A stretch of 64,000 nt of DNA from Paeniglutamicibacter sulfureus (GCF_030512175.1 NZ_JAULBL010000002.1:1424149-1488148), one strand, 5' to 3'. Positions 6,480 to 15,909 are shown, counted from the first letter of the stretch. The notes: a model not told the origin generated them from the letters alone. Made by a program: numbers and translations.

Positions 6480-8282
6480 GTGAGTCCTTCATTCACTTCC
6501 CTTGGCGTGCCCGCAACCTTTGCCGACGTCCTCGCGGCGCAGGGAATCGAAACCGCATTCCCCATCCAGGAAGCCACCCTTCCCACCACCCTGAACGGCG
6601 GCGACGTGCTCGGCCGCGGTCAGACCGGCTCGGGCAAGACCCTGGCCTTCTCCCTCCCTGTGGTTGCCCGACTGGCAGCCAACCCCAAGCCGCGCAAGGC
6701 CCGCTTCCCGCGAGCCCTGATCATGGCACCGACCCGCGAACTGGCCACCCAGATCGCCAAGGTCGTTGAGCCGTTGGCCAAGGCCGTGGACCTGCGCGTT
6801 GCCGTCGTCTTCGGTGGCGTCTCACAGCTGCGCCAGGAAAAAGACCTGAACGCCGGCGTTGACATCCTCATCGCCTGCCCCGGACGCCTCGAGGACCTGC
6901 TCAAGCAGCGCGTCGCCGACCTTTCCCGCGTGGAAATTTCCGTGCTGGACGAGGCCGACCACATGGCCGACCTCGGCTTCCTTCCGGTCGTCAAGCGCAT
7001 CCTGGACCAGGCCCCGCGCGGCATCCAGCACATGCTCTTCTCCGCCACCTTGGACAACGGCGTGGACAAGCTGGTCCAGCGCTACCTCGAGAACCCGACC
7101 GTGCACTCGGTCGACGCCCCGACCGCCGCCGTGAACACCATGGAGCACCACGTGTTCCTGGTCTCCAACGACGACAAGAAGGAACTGGTCCGCACCCTGG
7201 CCTCGGGTTCAGGTCGCCGCATCATGTTCATGCGCACCAAGCACCACGCCAAGAAGATGGCCGTGTGGCTGTCCAAGTGCGGCATCCCGACCGTTGACCT
7301 GCACGGCAACCTGAGCCAAAACGCCCGCGACCGCAACCTCGCCGCCTTCTCGGCCGGGGACGCCCGCGTGCTGGTGGCCACCGACGTCGCCGCCCGCGGC
7401 GTGCACGTCGACGGCGTCGAGCTCGTGGTCCACATTGACCCGCCGGCAGAGCACAAGGCCTACCTGCACCGCTCGGGCCGTACCGCTCGCGCCGGTTCGG
7501 ATGGAACCGTTGTCACCATCGCCACCCCGGACCAGCAGGGCGACGTGAAGTCGCTGCTCAAGGCCGCAGGCCTCAAGGTTCCGATGGTCAAGGTCACCCC
7601 GAACGCCCAGGTTGTTTCCGACGTCGTCGGTGAGCGTGCCGAGACCGTTGCCTATGTCGCACCGCAGCTGCGCAGCACCGCCACCGTCCGCAAGGACACC
7701 CTGAACGACTCCGACGCAGCAGGCGGCCGCGGCCGTCGCCGCGGCGGTCGCGGCACCGCGAAGAGCGCCGGTGGCGAAGGCCAGCGCCGCGAGGAAAACC
7801 GCGGCGAGCGTCGCCCCGAGAGCCGTGGCGGCAACGCCCCGGCCGGTCGCGGAGGCGAACGCCGCACCGAGAACCGCGGCGAGGGCCGTGGCTACGCTGC
7901 CGCCGGTGGCCGTGGCGGCAACGCCCCGGCCGGACGCGGCGGCGAACGCCGCACCGAGAACCGCGGCGAGGGCCGTGGCTACGCTGCCGCCGGTGGCCGT
8001 GGCGGCGACCGCCGCACCGACAACCGCTCCGACCGCCGTGTCGACGTGCGCCAGGACGATCGCGACGTGGCCCGTCGCGGCGCCGTCCCGAACCGCGGCT
8101 CGGCAGCCGCACGCAACAACGCCGGCCAGCGCCAGGGTTCCGGCGCCGGTTCCCGCCCGCGCGGCGGCAACACCATCGCCGATGCGCTAGGCGCGTCCAA
8201 GGTGGAAGCCGCAACCGGGGCAGGCCGTGGACGCGGTCCGCGCCGTGCCTCCTCGCCGGCCTCGAACGGCCGCAACTCCTAA
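6480..8282 (+). CDS. DEAD-box ATP-dependent RNA helicase with Arg/Gly-rich tail
   Basis: A 600-residue RNA helicase. Visible motifs in order are the Q motif (FPIQEATLP), Walker A (GQTGSGKT), PTRELA, DEAD written DEADHMADLG, SAT in FSATLD, and the C-terminal domain with DVAARGVHVDGV and HRSGRTARAG. From about residue 410 the tail is dominated by Gly and Arg and contains two near-identical 29-residue blocks, an RNA-binding disordered region. It would unwind structured RNA for ribosome assembly, decay or cold adaptation. I chose GTG 6480 because AGAGAAAG precedes it at proper distance; an upstream ATG at 6453 lacks one. A strong hairpin follows the stop. Confidence 0.92.
   Translation: MSPSFTSLGVPATFADVLAAQGIETAFPIQEATLPTTLNGGDVLGRGQTGSGKTLAFSLPVVARLAANPKPRKARFPRALIMAPTRELATQIAKVVEPLAKAVDLRVAVVFGGVSQLRQEKDLNAGVDILIACPGRLEDLLKQRVADLSRVEISVLDEADHMADLGFLPVVKRILDQAPRGIQHMLFSATLDNGVDKLVQRYLENPTVHSVDAPTAAVNTMEHHVFLVSNDDKKELVRTLASGSGRRIMFMRTKHHAKKMAVWLSKCGIPTVDLHGNLSQNARDRNLAAFSAGDARVLVATDVAARGVHVDGVELVVHIDPPAEHKAYLHRSGRTARAGSDGTVVTIATPDQQGDVKSLLKAAGLKVPMVKVTPNAQVVSDVVGERAETVAYVAPQLRSTATVRKDTLNDSDAAGGRGRRRGGRGTAKSAGGEGQRREENRGERRPESRGGNAPAGRGGERRTENRGEGRGYAAAGGRGGNAPAGRGGERRTENRGEGRGYAAAGGRGGDRRTDNRSDRRVDVRQDDRDVARRGAVPNRGSAAARNNAGQRQGSGAGSRPRGGNTIADALGASKVEAATGAGRGRGPRRASSPASNGRNS
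7824..7997 (+). repeat. Two tandem 87-bp repeats inside the helicase tail
   Basis: Copy one (7824-7910) and copy two (7911-7997) are nearly identical in DNA. Each encodes a 29-residue RGG-like block with GGNAPAGRGGERRTENRGEG. A third, shorter and diverged copy begins at 7998. Being in frame, copy-number change would only lengthen or shorten the tail. Confidence 0.85.
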
Positions 8283-8322
8283 GGCCTTTCCTGCCACCAC
8301 GGATGGCTGGGCTTGAGCCACC

Positions 8323-8368
8323 GGCTGGGTCCGGGTTCACAACGAAAGTTGCGAACCCGGACCCAGCC
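8323..8368 (+). terminator. Long hairpin terminator after the helicase gene
   Basis: Sixteen perfect base pairs (8323-8338 with 8353-8368) continue, past one mismatch, into CAAC/GTTG closing a GAAA tetraloop. The hairpin starts about 40 nt after the helicase stop. There is no strong T-run, as is often the case in high-GC actinobacteria. Confidence 0.7.
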
Positions 8369-8394
8369 TTCGTTAAGACCCAGCCTTCGTTAAG
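8361..8394. repeat. 17-bp tandem duplication beside the terminator
   Basis: ACCCAGCCTTCGTTAAG is present twice back to back (8361-8377 and 8378-8394). The first copy overlaps the right arm of the terminator stem, so the duplication gives a second potential pairing arm. Confidence 0.8.
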
Positions 8395-8599
8395 GGGGGA
8401 TCAAGGCCCTTTTCACTTTCATCCCTTTGGCTGAATGCGGCGGGTCCGGGCTAATGAGAGATCATCCTTTTGAGCATCGAGACCGGCAGGACGAACCAAT
8501 AATCTAGAGGAAACAACGCGCGGCGGGAGAGCACCGAAACGCATCACCCGTTTCGCAATGAAGCCCGCATGGCGACCCCTGCGACATTTGGAGAAGGCC

Positions 8600-9073
8600 T
8601 TGATTGAATCCCTGCAGCAGTTCACATCCAGTTTCCCTCCGGCGCTGCAGTGGCTCGCCGTGATGCTGGTGGCAGCCATTCCCTTCATTGAGTCCTACTT
8701 CGGCGCGGCACTCGGCGTTGTCATAGGCATCAACCCGGTGATTGCGATTTTTGCCGCAGTCGTGGGCAATGTGGCCTCCATGCTGCTGCTGGTCAATGGC
8801 GCGCACTTCGTGCGCCGAAAGGTGGCCAAGGAGAAAGAAGCACCGTCACTGAAGTACGCCAGGCTGCGCGCGGCCTTCGAGAAGTACGGCATTGCCGGCG
8901 TCAGCCTGTTGGGGCAGACAATCCTGCCAAGCCAAATCACCTCGGCGGCACTGGTCTCCTTCGGCGCGGCCAAGGACAAGGTCATCTTCTGGCAAATCAT
9001 TTCCATCATGCTCTGGGGGACCGCCTTCGGCCTGCTCGCCTACCTCGGCGTGGATCTGGTCCTGGGGAGCTAG
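8600..9073 (+). CDS. Small multidrug export family membrane protein
   Basis: About 157 residues with three or four hydrophobic spans and the family segments IPFIESYFGAALGVVIGINP and FEKYGIAGVSLLGQTILPSQ, typical of the small multi-drug export (Sm_multidrug_ex) family. It would sit in the cytoplasmic membrane; transport activity in this family is poorly established. I prefer the TTG at 8600 because GGAGAAGG lies six bases upstream. The ATG at 8558, in the same frame, has no ribosome site and adds 14 charged residues. A TAATCT at 8500-8505 could be its -10 box. Confidence 0.75.
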   Translation: MIESLQQFTSSFPPALQWLAVMLVAAIPFIESYFGAALGVVIGINPVIAIFAAVVGNVASMLLLVNGAHFVRRKVAKEKEAPSLKYARLRAAFEKYGIAGVSLLGQTILPSQITSAALVSFGAAKDKVIFWQIISIMLWGTAFGLLAYLGVDLVLGS

Positions 9074-9210
9074 CTGCCCGCCGGTCTCGACCGGGGCGGG
9101 AGGACAAGGCCTTACCGGGTCCAAATCCTTGCCTGGACCTGGTCCCGGCGGCACGCCCGGTCGGGCTGAGGTGGGCCCGGCCGGCCGATCTCTGTCAGCG
9201 AACGGCTCTC

Positions 9211-9254
9211 ACAGAAAACTCTCAGTTCCCCGGAATTCCGGGGAATTTTTCTGT
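9211..9254. terminator. Palindromic bidirectional terminator
   Basis: A perfect 20-bp palindrome (9226-9245, centre GGAATTCC) is enclosed by ACAGAAAA at 9211 and TTTTCTGT ending at 9254. The right side gives a T-run on the plus strand and the left A-run gives one on the minus strand. It isolates the heat-shock operon from the upstream gene. Confidence 0.6.
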
Positions 9255-9284
9255 TCCGGGGGCGTCAAAAACCCTCTTGAACAC

Positions 9285-9311
9285 AAAGTTGAGTGATGGC
9301 CGCTCAACTTT
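9285..9311. promoter_or_regulatory. HAIR element 1 (HspR box) upstream of dnaK
   Basis: AAAGTTGAG and CTCAACTTT form a perfect nine-base inverted repeat around nine bases. Read in HAIR format it is TTGAGT-N7-GCTCAA, close to the HspR consensus CTTGAGT-N7-ACTCAAG. It lies just upstream of the -35 box. Confidence 0.75.
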
Positions 9312-9314
9312 GAA

Positions 9315-11270
<1,956 letters not shown>

Positions 11271-11285
11271 AGGGGCGCATCGACC

Positions 11286-11846
11286 ATGTCAGAGGAAAAT
11301 CACGACGAGGCCACCTCACACGAAGAGGTAACTCCCGTTGACGAAGCCCATGACTCGGGCGACGCGTTGAGCCAAGCAGAAGCCATCCTCAATGAGGCTG
11401 GCGGCGAGGCCGGGGAGCAAACCCCGGCCAGCGACAAGGAAGCCGAATTGCGCGAGGACCTGTTGCGCCTGCAGGCCGAATACGTCAACTACCGCAAGCG
11501 CGTCGAGCGCGACCGGGACGTGGCACGCGAAAACGCCGTGCAGTCGGTCTTCACCAACCTGCTGCCGGTACTCGACGACATCGACGCGGCTCGCCTGCAC
11601 GGGGACCTGGTCGACGGGCCGTTCGCTTCGATCGCCAACAAGCTCGACGCGGTGCTCGAGGGCCTCGGCCTGGAGCGCATCGCCGAGGCCGGCGTGGCGT
11701 TCGACCCGAACGTCCACGAGGCACTGATCCAGCAGCCGCATGCCGAGATCTCGGCGGACCATGTGGCGCAGGTGCTTCGCCCCGGGTTCAAGAAGGGTGA
11801 CCGCATCCTTCGCGCAGCCCAGGTGATCGTCTCCCTCGGGGAGTAG
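11286..11846 (+). CDS. grpE: Nucleotide exchange factor GrpE
   Basis: A 186-residue protein with the GrpE plan. An acidic, low-complexity N-terminus of about 50 residues leads into a long helix (ELREDLLRLQAEYVNYRKRV) and then the C-terminal beta domain with FDPNVHEALIQQ and VLRPGFKKGDRILRAAQVIV. It dimerises and drives ADP release from DnaK. It starts 15 nt after dnaK in the same operon. The 190-nt gap that follows contains two strong hairpins, so dnaJ may be expressed at a different level. Confidence 0.97.
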   Translation: MSEENHDEATSHEEVTPVDEAHDSGDALSQAEAILNEAGGEAGEQTPASDKEAELREDLLRLQAEYVNYRKRVERDRDVARENAVQSVFTNLLPVLDDIDAARLHGDLVDGPFASIANKLDAVLEGLGLERIAEAGVAFDPNVHEALIQQPHAEISADHVAQVLRPGFKKGDRILRAAQVIVSLGE

Positions 11847-11856
11847 GCACCAACAC

Positions 11857-11884
11857 GCGGCACCTGCAGCAATGCAGGTGCCGC
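11857..11884 (+). terminator. 12-bp hairpin after grpE (attenuator or processing site)
   Basis: GCGGCACCTGCA (11857-11868) pairs perfectly with 11873-11884 across a GCAA tetraloop. There is no T-run, so it may slow or partly stop transcription, or protect the dnaK-grpE mRNA end, rather than end the operon. Confidence 0.55.
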
Positions 11885-11889
11885 ACCCC

Positions 11890-11956
11890 CCACCAAGGTG
11901 CGGCGGCTCGCAATGGTTCCAGCGATGGAACCGGTGATCCGCCGCATACTTGGTGG
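11890..11956 (+). other. Three-helix structured RNA candidate in the grpE-dnaJ gap
   Basis: Three nested perfect helices stack. CCACCAAG (11890-11897) pairs with 11949-11956. TGCGGCGG (11899-11906) pairs with 11939-11946. GGTTCC (11915-11920) pairs with 11927-11932 around a six-base loop. Only small bulges lie between the first two, and an 8/6-nt internal loop separates the last two. The total of 22 base pairs far exceeds an ordinary terminator. The fold is read directly from the sequence; its role is unknown. Confidence 0.65.
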
Positions 11957-12005
11957 ATCCAACATCACGGATTTCTCCCTGCCACGATTGAGCGGCGGGT
12001 GAGCC

Positions 12006-12073
12006 ACAAGGATTTTTACAGCAAAGGAGGCGCCCAGTGGCAAGCCAGGACTGGGTCGACAAGGATTTTTACA
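12006..12073. repeat. 15-bp direct repeat flanking the dnaJ start
   Basis: ACAAGGATTTTTACA occurs at 12006-12020, in the leader, and at 12059-12073, encoding DKDFYT of the J domain. The upstream copy is also read as HKDFYS in a short frame that begins GTG AGC. It looks like a partial duplication of the gene start. Confidence 0.7.
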
Positions 12074-13002
12074 CGATTCTTGGCGTCTCCAAGGACGCCA
12101 GCGACGCGGACATCAAAAAGGCATACCGGAAGATGGCGCGGAAATACCATCCGGACACCAACTCCGGGGATGCCGAGTCCGAGCGAAGGTTCAAGGACAT
12201 CACCGAGGCCCATTCGGTGCTTTCGGATCCCGAGGACCGCCAGCAGTACGACGCCATCCGTGCCATGGGCTCGGGGGCGCGATTCAGCGCAGGGGGCCAC
12301 GGCGGGGCACCGGGCAACGGCGGCTTCGAGGATGTCTTCTCCAACCTCTTCAACAGCGGAGGCGGGGGCAGCCGACGCGGCGGCCAAGTCCCACCCGATT
12401 TTGCCGACCTCTTTGGCGGCGGCGGAGGGTTCGGCGGCTTCGGACAACAGGCACCTCGCAAGGGCGCCGACCGAACTGCAAGCACCACGATCTCCTTTGC
12501 CGGTTCCATGAAGGGAACCACCATCGGCCTGCGCGAGGCCAATGGCGAGGTCATCGACGTGCGGATTCCAGCCGGGATCAAGGACGGGCAATCGGTCCGA
12601 GTCCGCGGCAAGGGTTCGCCCGGCTCCGCCGGTGCCGGCGACCTGATCGTCAAGGTCAACGTCAAGCCGCACCCGGTCTTTATCCGCGAAGACAACAACA
12701 TCCGGATCCACGTGCCGGTGACCTTCGACGAGGCCGCCCTGGGCGGGCAGATCGAGATTCCCACGCTGACCGGCGAGACCGTCAAGCTGAAGGTCCCGGC
12801 CGGCTCCTCGAATGGCCGCACCTTGCGCCTAAAGGGGCGCGGGGTGAACACCTCCAAGGTCACGGGCGACCTGCTGGTCACCCTGGATGTGGTGGTTCCG
12901 CAGAACCTTTCCAAGGAAGCCAAGGCGGCCGTCGAGGCCTTCGCCGAGGCCACCAAGGCGGAGAACCCACGCGAGAGCCTGCTCTCGCGTGCAATTCTCT
13001 AG
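12037..13002 (+). CDS. dnaJ: DnaJ-type co-chaperone without zinc finger (CbpA-like)
   Basis: A 321-residue J-protein. The J domain covers residues 5-70 with the essential HPD in KYHPDTNS, followed by a Gly/Phe-rich linker and the two beta-barrel substrate domains ending in a dimerisation region. The four CxxCxGxG zinc motifs of classical DnaJ are absent, making it a type II, CbpA-like protein. It would deliver clients to DnaK and stimulate its ATPase. The GTG start is fixed by AAAGGAGG seven bases upstream. A 15-bp copy of its early coding sequence lies just before the ribosome site. Confidence 0.93.
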   Translation: MASQDWVDKDFYTILGVSKDASDADIKKAYRKMARKYHPDTNSGDAESERRFKDITEAHSVLSDPEDRQQYDAIRAMGSGARFSAGGHGGAPGNGGFEDVFSNLFNSGGGGSRRGGQVPPDFADLFGGGGGFGGFGQQAPRKGADRTASTTISFAGSMKGTTIGLREANGEVIDVRIPAGIKDGQSVRVRGKGSPGSAGAGDLIVKVNVKPHPVFIREDNNIRIHVPVTFDEAALGGQIEIPTLTGETVKLKVPAGSSNGRTLRLKGRGVNTSKVTGDLLVTLDVVVPQNLSKEAKAAVEAFAEATKAENPRESLLSRAIL

Positions 13003-13010
13003 TTATCGAT

Positions 13011-13042
13011 CGCCCCGTGCCGCCCGACAGCGGCACGGGGCG
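13011..13042 (+). terminator. Hairpin between dnaJ and hspR
   Basis: CGCCCCGTGCCG (13011-13022) pairs perfectly with CGGCACGGGGCG (13031-13042) across eight bases. It starts nine nt after the dnaJ stop and may reduce read-through into hspR. Confidence 0.6.
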
Positions 13043-13099
13043 CTTCGCAATGCCAGGAAATTGGCTACGGTGGATGACAATAATTGAAAGGCAGGGATC

Positions 13100-13540
13100 A
13101 TGGGCAATGACAGACTAAGGCCGATCTTCGTCATTTCTGTGGCGGCCGACCTGGCCGACATGCACCCCCAGACGCTGCGCCAATACGACCGGCTGGGTCT
13201 GGTTTCGCCCTCCCGCCAAGGCGGCAAGCAGCGCAGGTACTCCGAACACGATGTGGACTTGCTGCGGGAAATCCAGCGGCTCTCCAAGGACGGGGTGTCC
13301 CTGGAGGGCATCAAGCGCATCATGGCCCTGGAAAACCAGGTTGCCGCACTGAGATCGAGGGTCGGTGAACTGAGCAACGAGGTCTTCGCCCTGCGCAGCG
13401 CCCGCCAGGCGTCCGGACTCGGACGCGTCTTTGCCGCCGGCAGCACCGGCGACGTGGTGTCGCTGGCGCGGGGCCAACGGCCGCGCGGCCGCAGCCAAGC
13501 CGTGGTGGTGTGGAAGCCGCGGGGCAAGCAGCTTCCGTGA
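13100..13540 (+). CDS. hspR: Heat-shock repressor HspR (MerR family)
   Basis: A 146-residue MerR-fold repressor. The helix-turn-helix and wing occupy about residues 10-50, with HPQTLRQYDRLGLVSPSR, which is highly characteristic of HspR. A helical segment with LSKDGVSLEGIKRIMALENQ and a coiled dimerisation helix follow. HspR binds HAIR sites, usually with DnaK as co-repressor, and releases them when DnaK is engaged by unfolded proteins. Matching HAIR boxes lie upstream of dnaK and clpB in this window. AAGGCAGGG precedes the ATG. The stop overlaps the next gene's GTG. Confidence 0.95.
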   Translation: MGNDRLRPIFVISVAADLADMHPQTLRQYDRLGLVSPSRQGGKQRRYSEHDVDLLREIQRLSKDGVSLEGIKRIMALENQVAALRSRVGELSNEVFALRSARQASGLGRVFAAGSTGDVVSLARGQRPRGRSQAVVVWKPRGKQLP

Positions 13541-14469
13541 ACAGCAGCGATGATTCGCCACTGACTTCGGGTGAGAGCTATGCGCGGCTCTCCGCCGCTG
13601 CCCACGACCGGTTCGAGGCGTTGTGCGCGATCCGCGGCCGGCTGGGCACGTCCCATCGCCAGGGCCTGGACGGCACCGCCCATGCCTTGCGCCGAGGGTC
13701 CATGGACCCGGCCATTCCGTCCCGCCACCTGCTGTACCTTGATCTCTCCGCCAGAGAACCACTGGCGGCCGTCGCCGTGGGCGACCTGGACACCGCCACC
13801 CACGTCACCTTCCAGCTCTCGGGGACCGGGATCCGGGCACGCAACGCGTTGTGGGGCAGCGTGCGGGAGGCCGGACAGCTGTACCTGGAACAACAAAAGG
13901 TAGGGGTCGCCGAACCCGCGGTCGTGGCCTGGCTGGGATATCGAACACCCAATCTGGCCGGCGCACTGCTGAACACCGCGGCGCGGCGCGGCCTGCAACG
14001 GCTGGGCCAGGACCTGGCTACTTTCGTCCGGCTGCGTCCCGACAAGCCGCTCATGGCTGTGGAGGCGCACTCCTATGCGGCGACCCTTGCGGCACAGGTG
14101 CTGGACGCGGAATCCGGGCGCGGGCTTGGGGCCCAGGCGCTGGCCATGATCGGTTCGGCCGGGATTCCCCGGCACTTTTCGCGGGATCCGGGCCGGCTCA
14201 ACGTGCCATCGGCCAACATCTACGAGGCGATCGCCGAGGGGGACTACCTGGCATGGCTGGGGCGCGCCTTCTCGGGTCGCACATTGCTTGCTGGCCACGA
14301 ATTCAACGTCGGACCGAAGCCGGGGCTGGGGTTGCACGCGGCCCAGGGCCACAATACCTCCCAATTCCGGGACGACAAGCCGTCCTCGACGAGGGGTTAT
14401 CGGGATCCCGACACGCTTTCGCTGCGGAACCTGGCGCTGATCACCACCGGACAGGCACCCCTGCCTTAA
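13537..14469 (+). CDS. DUF1023-like alpha/beta hydrolase coupled to hspR
   Basis: A 310-residue protein. The segment PLMAVEAHSYAATLAAQVL resembles the nucleophile elbow of DUF1023 alpha/beta hydrolases (GHSYG in relatives), with both flanking Gly replaced by Ala here. The later IGSAGIP matches the usual GSPG strand end. The N-terminal 80 residues look helical. The substrate is unknown and activity is uncertain because of the Gly changes. The GTG start overlaps the hspR stop (GTGA), so translation is likely coupled. An in-frame ATG at 13510 inside hspR is less likely. A convergent terminator follows. Its link to heat shock is inferred from position only. Confidence 0.65.
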   Translation: MNSSDDSPLTSGESYARLSAAAHDRFEALCAIRGRLGTSHRQGLDGTAHALRRGSMDPAIPSRHLLYLDLSAREPLAAVAVGDLDTATHVTFQLSGTGIRARNALWGSVREAGQLYLEQQKVGVAEPAVVAWLGYRTPNLAGALLNTAARRGLQRLGQDLATFVRLRPDKPLMAVEAHSYAATLAAQVLDAESGRGLGAQALAMIGSAGIPRHFSRDPGRLNVPSANIYEAIAEGDYLAWLGRAFSGRTLLAGHEFNVGPKPGLGLHAAQGHNTSQFRDDKPSSTRGYRDPDTLSLRNLALITTGQAPLP

Positions 14470-14477
14470 ACACGGGA

Positions 14478-14509
14478 GGGCGGTGCAGGGCCCAAACCCC
14501 GCACCGCCC
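14478..14509. terminator. Bidirectional terminator between DUF1023 gene and trmB
   Basis: GGGCGGTGC (14478-14486) pairs with GCACCGCCC (14501-14509), and inner GGG/CCC pairs extend the stem. The genes on both sides converge on it. Confidence 0.65.
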
Positions 14510-14525
14510 CGGCATGGCGCTGGTC

Positions 14526-15383
14526 CTAAAGATCCTTGCGGTATGCCAGGTCGAAGATCAGCCGACCGGCCTTCAACGCCTTGCCCTCGAAGCTGGTCAG
14601 CGTGCGGCCCTCAAAGCGCGGGGCCCAGCCACCGCGCCCATCCGTGAAGCCGGGATCCCGGTCCTCGTTTTCCAGGCCGAGGCGGCGGACCCTGGTGAGG
14701 TTGCTGTCTTCGCCGGACAACTCGCCCGGGTGGAGGTTGGTGAATGCAGGGGCAGCGTCGAAGACATCCCGTATCTGCTCGGCATAGTTGGACCAGTCGG
14801 TCGCAAGACGGACAACGCCTCCGGGAACCAGGACACGTTCGAGCTTCTGGACGAAGGTGTCCTTGATGAGTCGGCGCTTGTGGTGGCGGATCTTGTGCCA
14901 CGGATCGGAGAAGAACACCCAGATCTCGTCGGCCGAGGCTGCCGGGAGCATGGACTCCAGGACCTCCGGGGCGTTGGCCTGCACCGCACGCACGTTTGTC
15001 AGTTCGTTGTTTTCCACCCGGACCATGAGCGCAGCCAGTCCGGGCCGGTAGACCTCCACCGCCAGGAAGTCCTTGTCCCGGTTCTCACTGGCGGCAAATG
15101 CCATTGCCTCGCCCAGACCCGAACCGATCTCGACAATGAGCGGTGCCGTACGGCCGTAGAGGGCCTGCTGGTCGAATTCGTAGCCTTCGGCCACAGACGT
15201 GTCGGCCTGGTTGCGGGGTGGCTCGATGATGTACTTCTGCGCAGTGCGTTCCCAGGCATCGGCGCGGCGCCCGTGCAAGCGGCTGCCGCGGCGGACAAAC
15301 GACACTGGTTCGGTTTGGTAAAAGCTGAGGTCGTCGACGGCGCGGCCGCTGACCGGCGCCTTGCGTTCTGGGGGAATGCTCAT
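14526..15383 (-). CDS. trmB: tRNA (guanine-N7)-methyltransferase TrmB
   Basis: A 285-residue SAM-dependent enzyme that makes m7G46 in the variable loop of tRNA. The SAM motif is VEIGSGLGEAMAFAA (about 103-117). The tRNA/catalytic segment FSDPWHKIRHHKRRLI is diagnostic of the family, and ATDWSNYAEQ follows. A 70-residue N-terminal extension is usual in actinobacteria. The ATG immediately follows the stop of the upstream reading frame at 15384, so it is probably co-transcribed with that disrupted gene. The start is not preceded by a clear separate ribosome site. Confidence 0.95.
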   Translation of the reverse strand: MSIPPERKAPVSGRAVDDLSFYQTEPVSFVRRGSRLHGRRADAWERTAQKYIIEPPRNQADTSVAEGYEFDQQALYGRTAPLIVEIGSGLGEAMAFAASENRDKDFLAVEVYRPGLAALMVRVENNELTNVRAVQANAPEVLESMLPAASADEIWVFFSDPWHKIRHHKRRLIKDTFVQKLERVLVPGGVVRLATDWSNYAEQIRDVFDAAPAFTNLHPGELSGEDSNLTRVRRLGLENEDRDPGFTDGRGGWAPRFEGRTLTSFEGKALKAGRLIFDLAYRKDL

Positions 15384-15909
15384 TTAGTTAAGGGTAGCGA
15401 ACTTCAGTGTCCCACTTTCCCGGACTTCCACTGGCCGGGCTTCTCCCGCCTCGGCGCTGGCATAGGTCTCACCGGCACCAGGCCCCGCGGGGCCCATGAG
15501 CTCGGTGATGGCGACAAAGGCGTACTCCTTGGAGCGCAAACCGGGAAGGATCCTCGGTACGGAGGCAGTGTTGCGGTGTTTCCAGCCAAACGTGTCGACA
15601 TCCAAAGAGACCCCGGGGGCGCCCGCGGGCCTGTCGCTGATGGAATGGCACGCACCGCAAGGCGGGCGCAGCAACGTCGCGGATGGGACGACGGCCTGGA
15701 AGATCATGTCATTGGTGCGGTCAATCTCACGTCGGATCCGGGACGAGGACAGCCAGGTATGAGGGCGATGGTTCCAAGGGGTCGAACACCTGCCCGGTCT
15801 TGAATCCGTGCCCGTAGTCAACACAGGCGGCATCCAACAATCTCCTACGCGTGGCCCGTGATTGTCGAATACCCAGGCGGATTCCTTCCGGATCATTGGA
15901 AAGCGTCAC
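15384..15909 (-). pseudogene. Frameshifted hypothetical gene upstream of trmB
   Basis: Two overlapping minus-strand frames look like halves of one protein. The first begins GTG at 15909 and reads LLDAACVDYGHGFKTGQVFD. The second continues with PWNHRPHTWLSSSRIRREID and runs to the stop at 15384, abutting trmB. Removing one G from the GGGG at about 15778-15781 (plus strand) joins them into about 175 residues without a stop. Taken alone, each frame loses protein-like composition past that point. I do not recognise the family; it has a CGACHS motif but no clear domain. It is either a real broken gene or a sequencing error in a short homopolymer. Confidence 0.45.

Noticed and set aside
7824-8030. 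Tandem repeats considered as a CRISPR-like array
   Set aside because: They are contiguous, in frame with the helicase and have no spacers; they encode an RGG tail.
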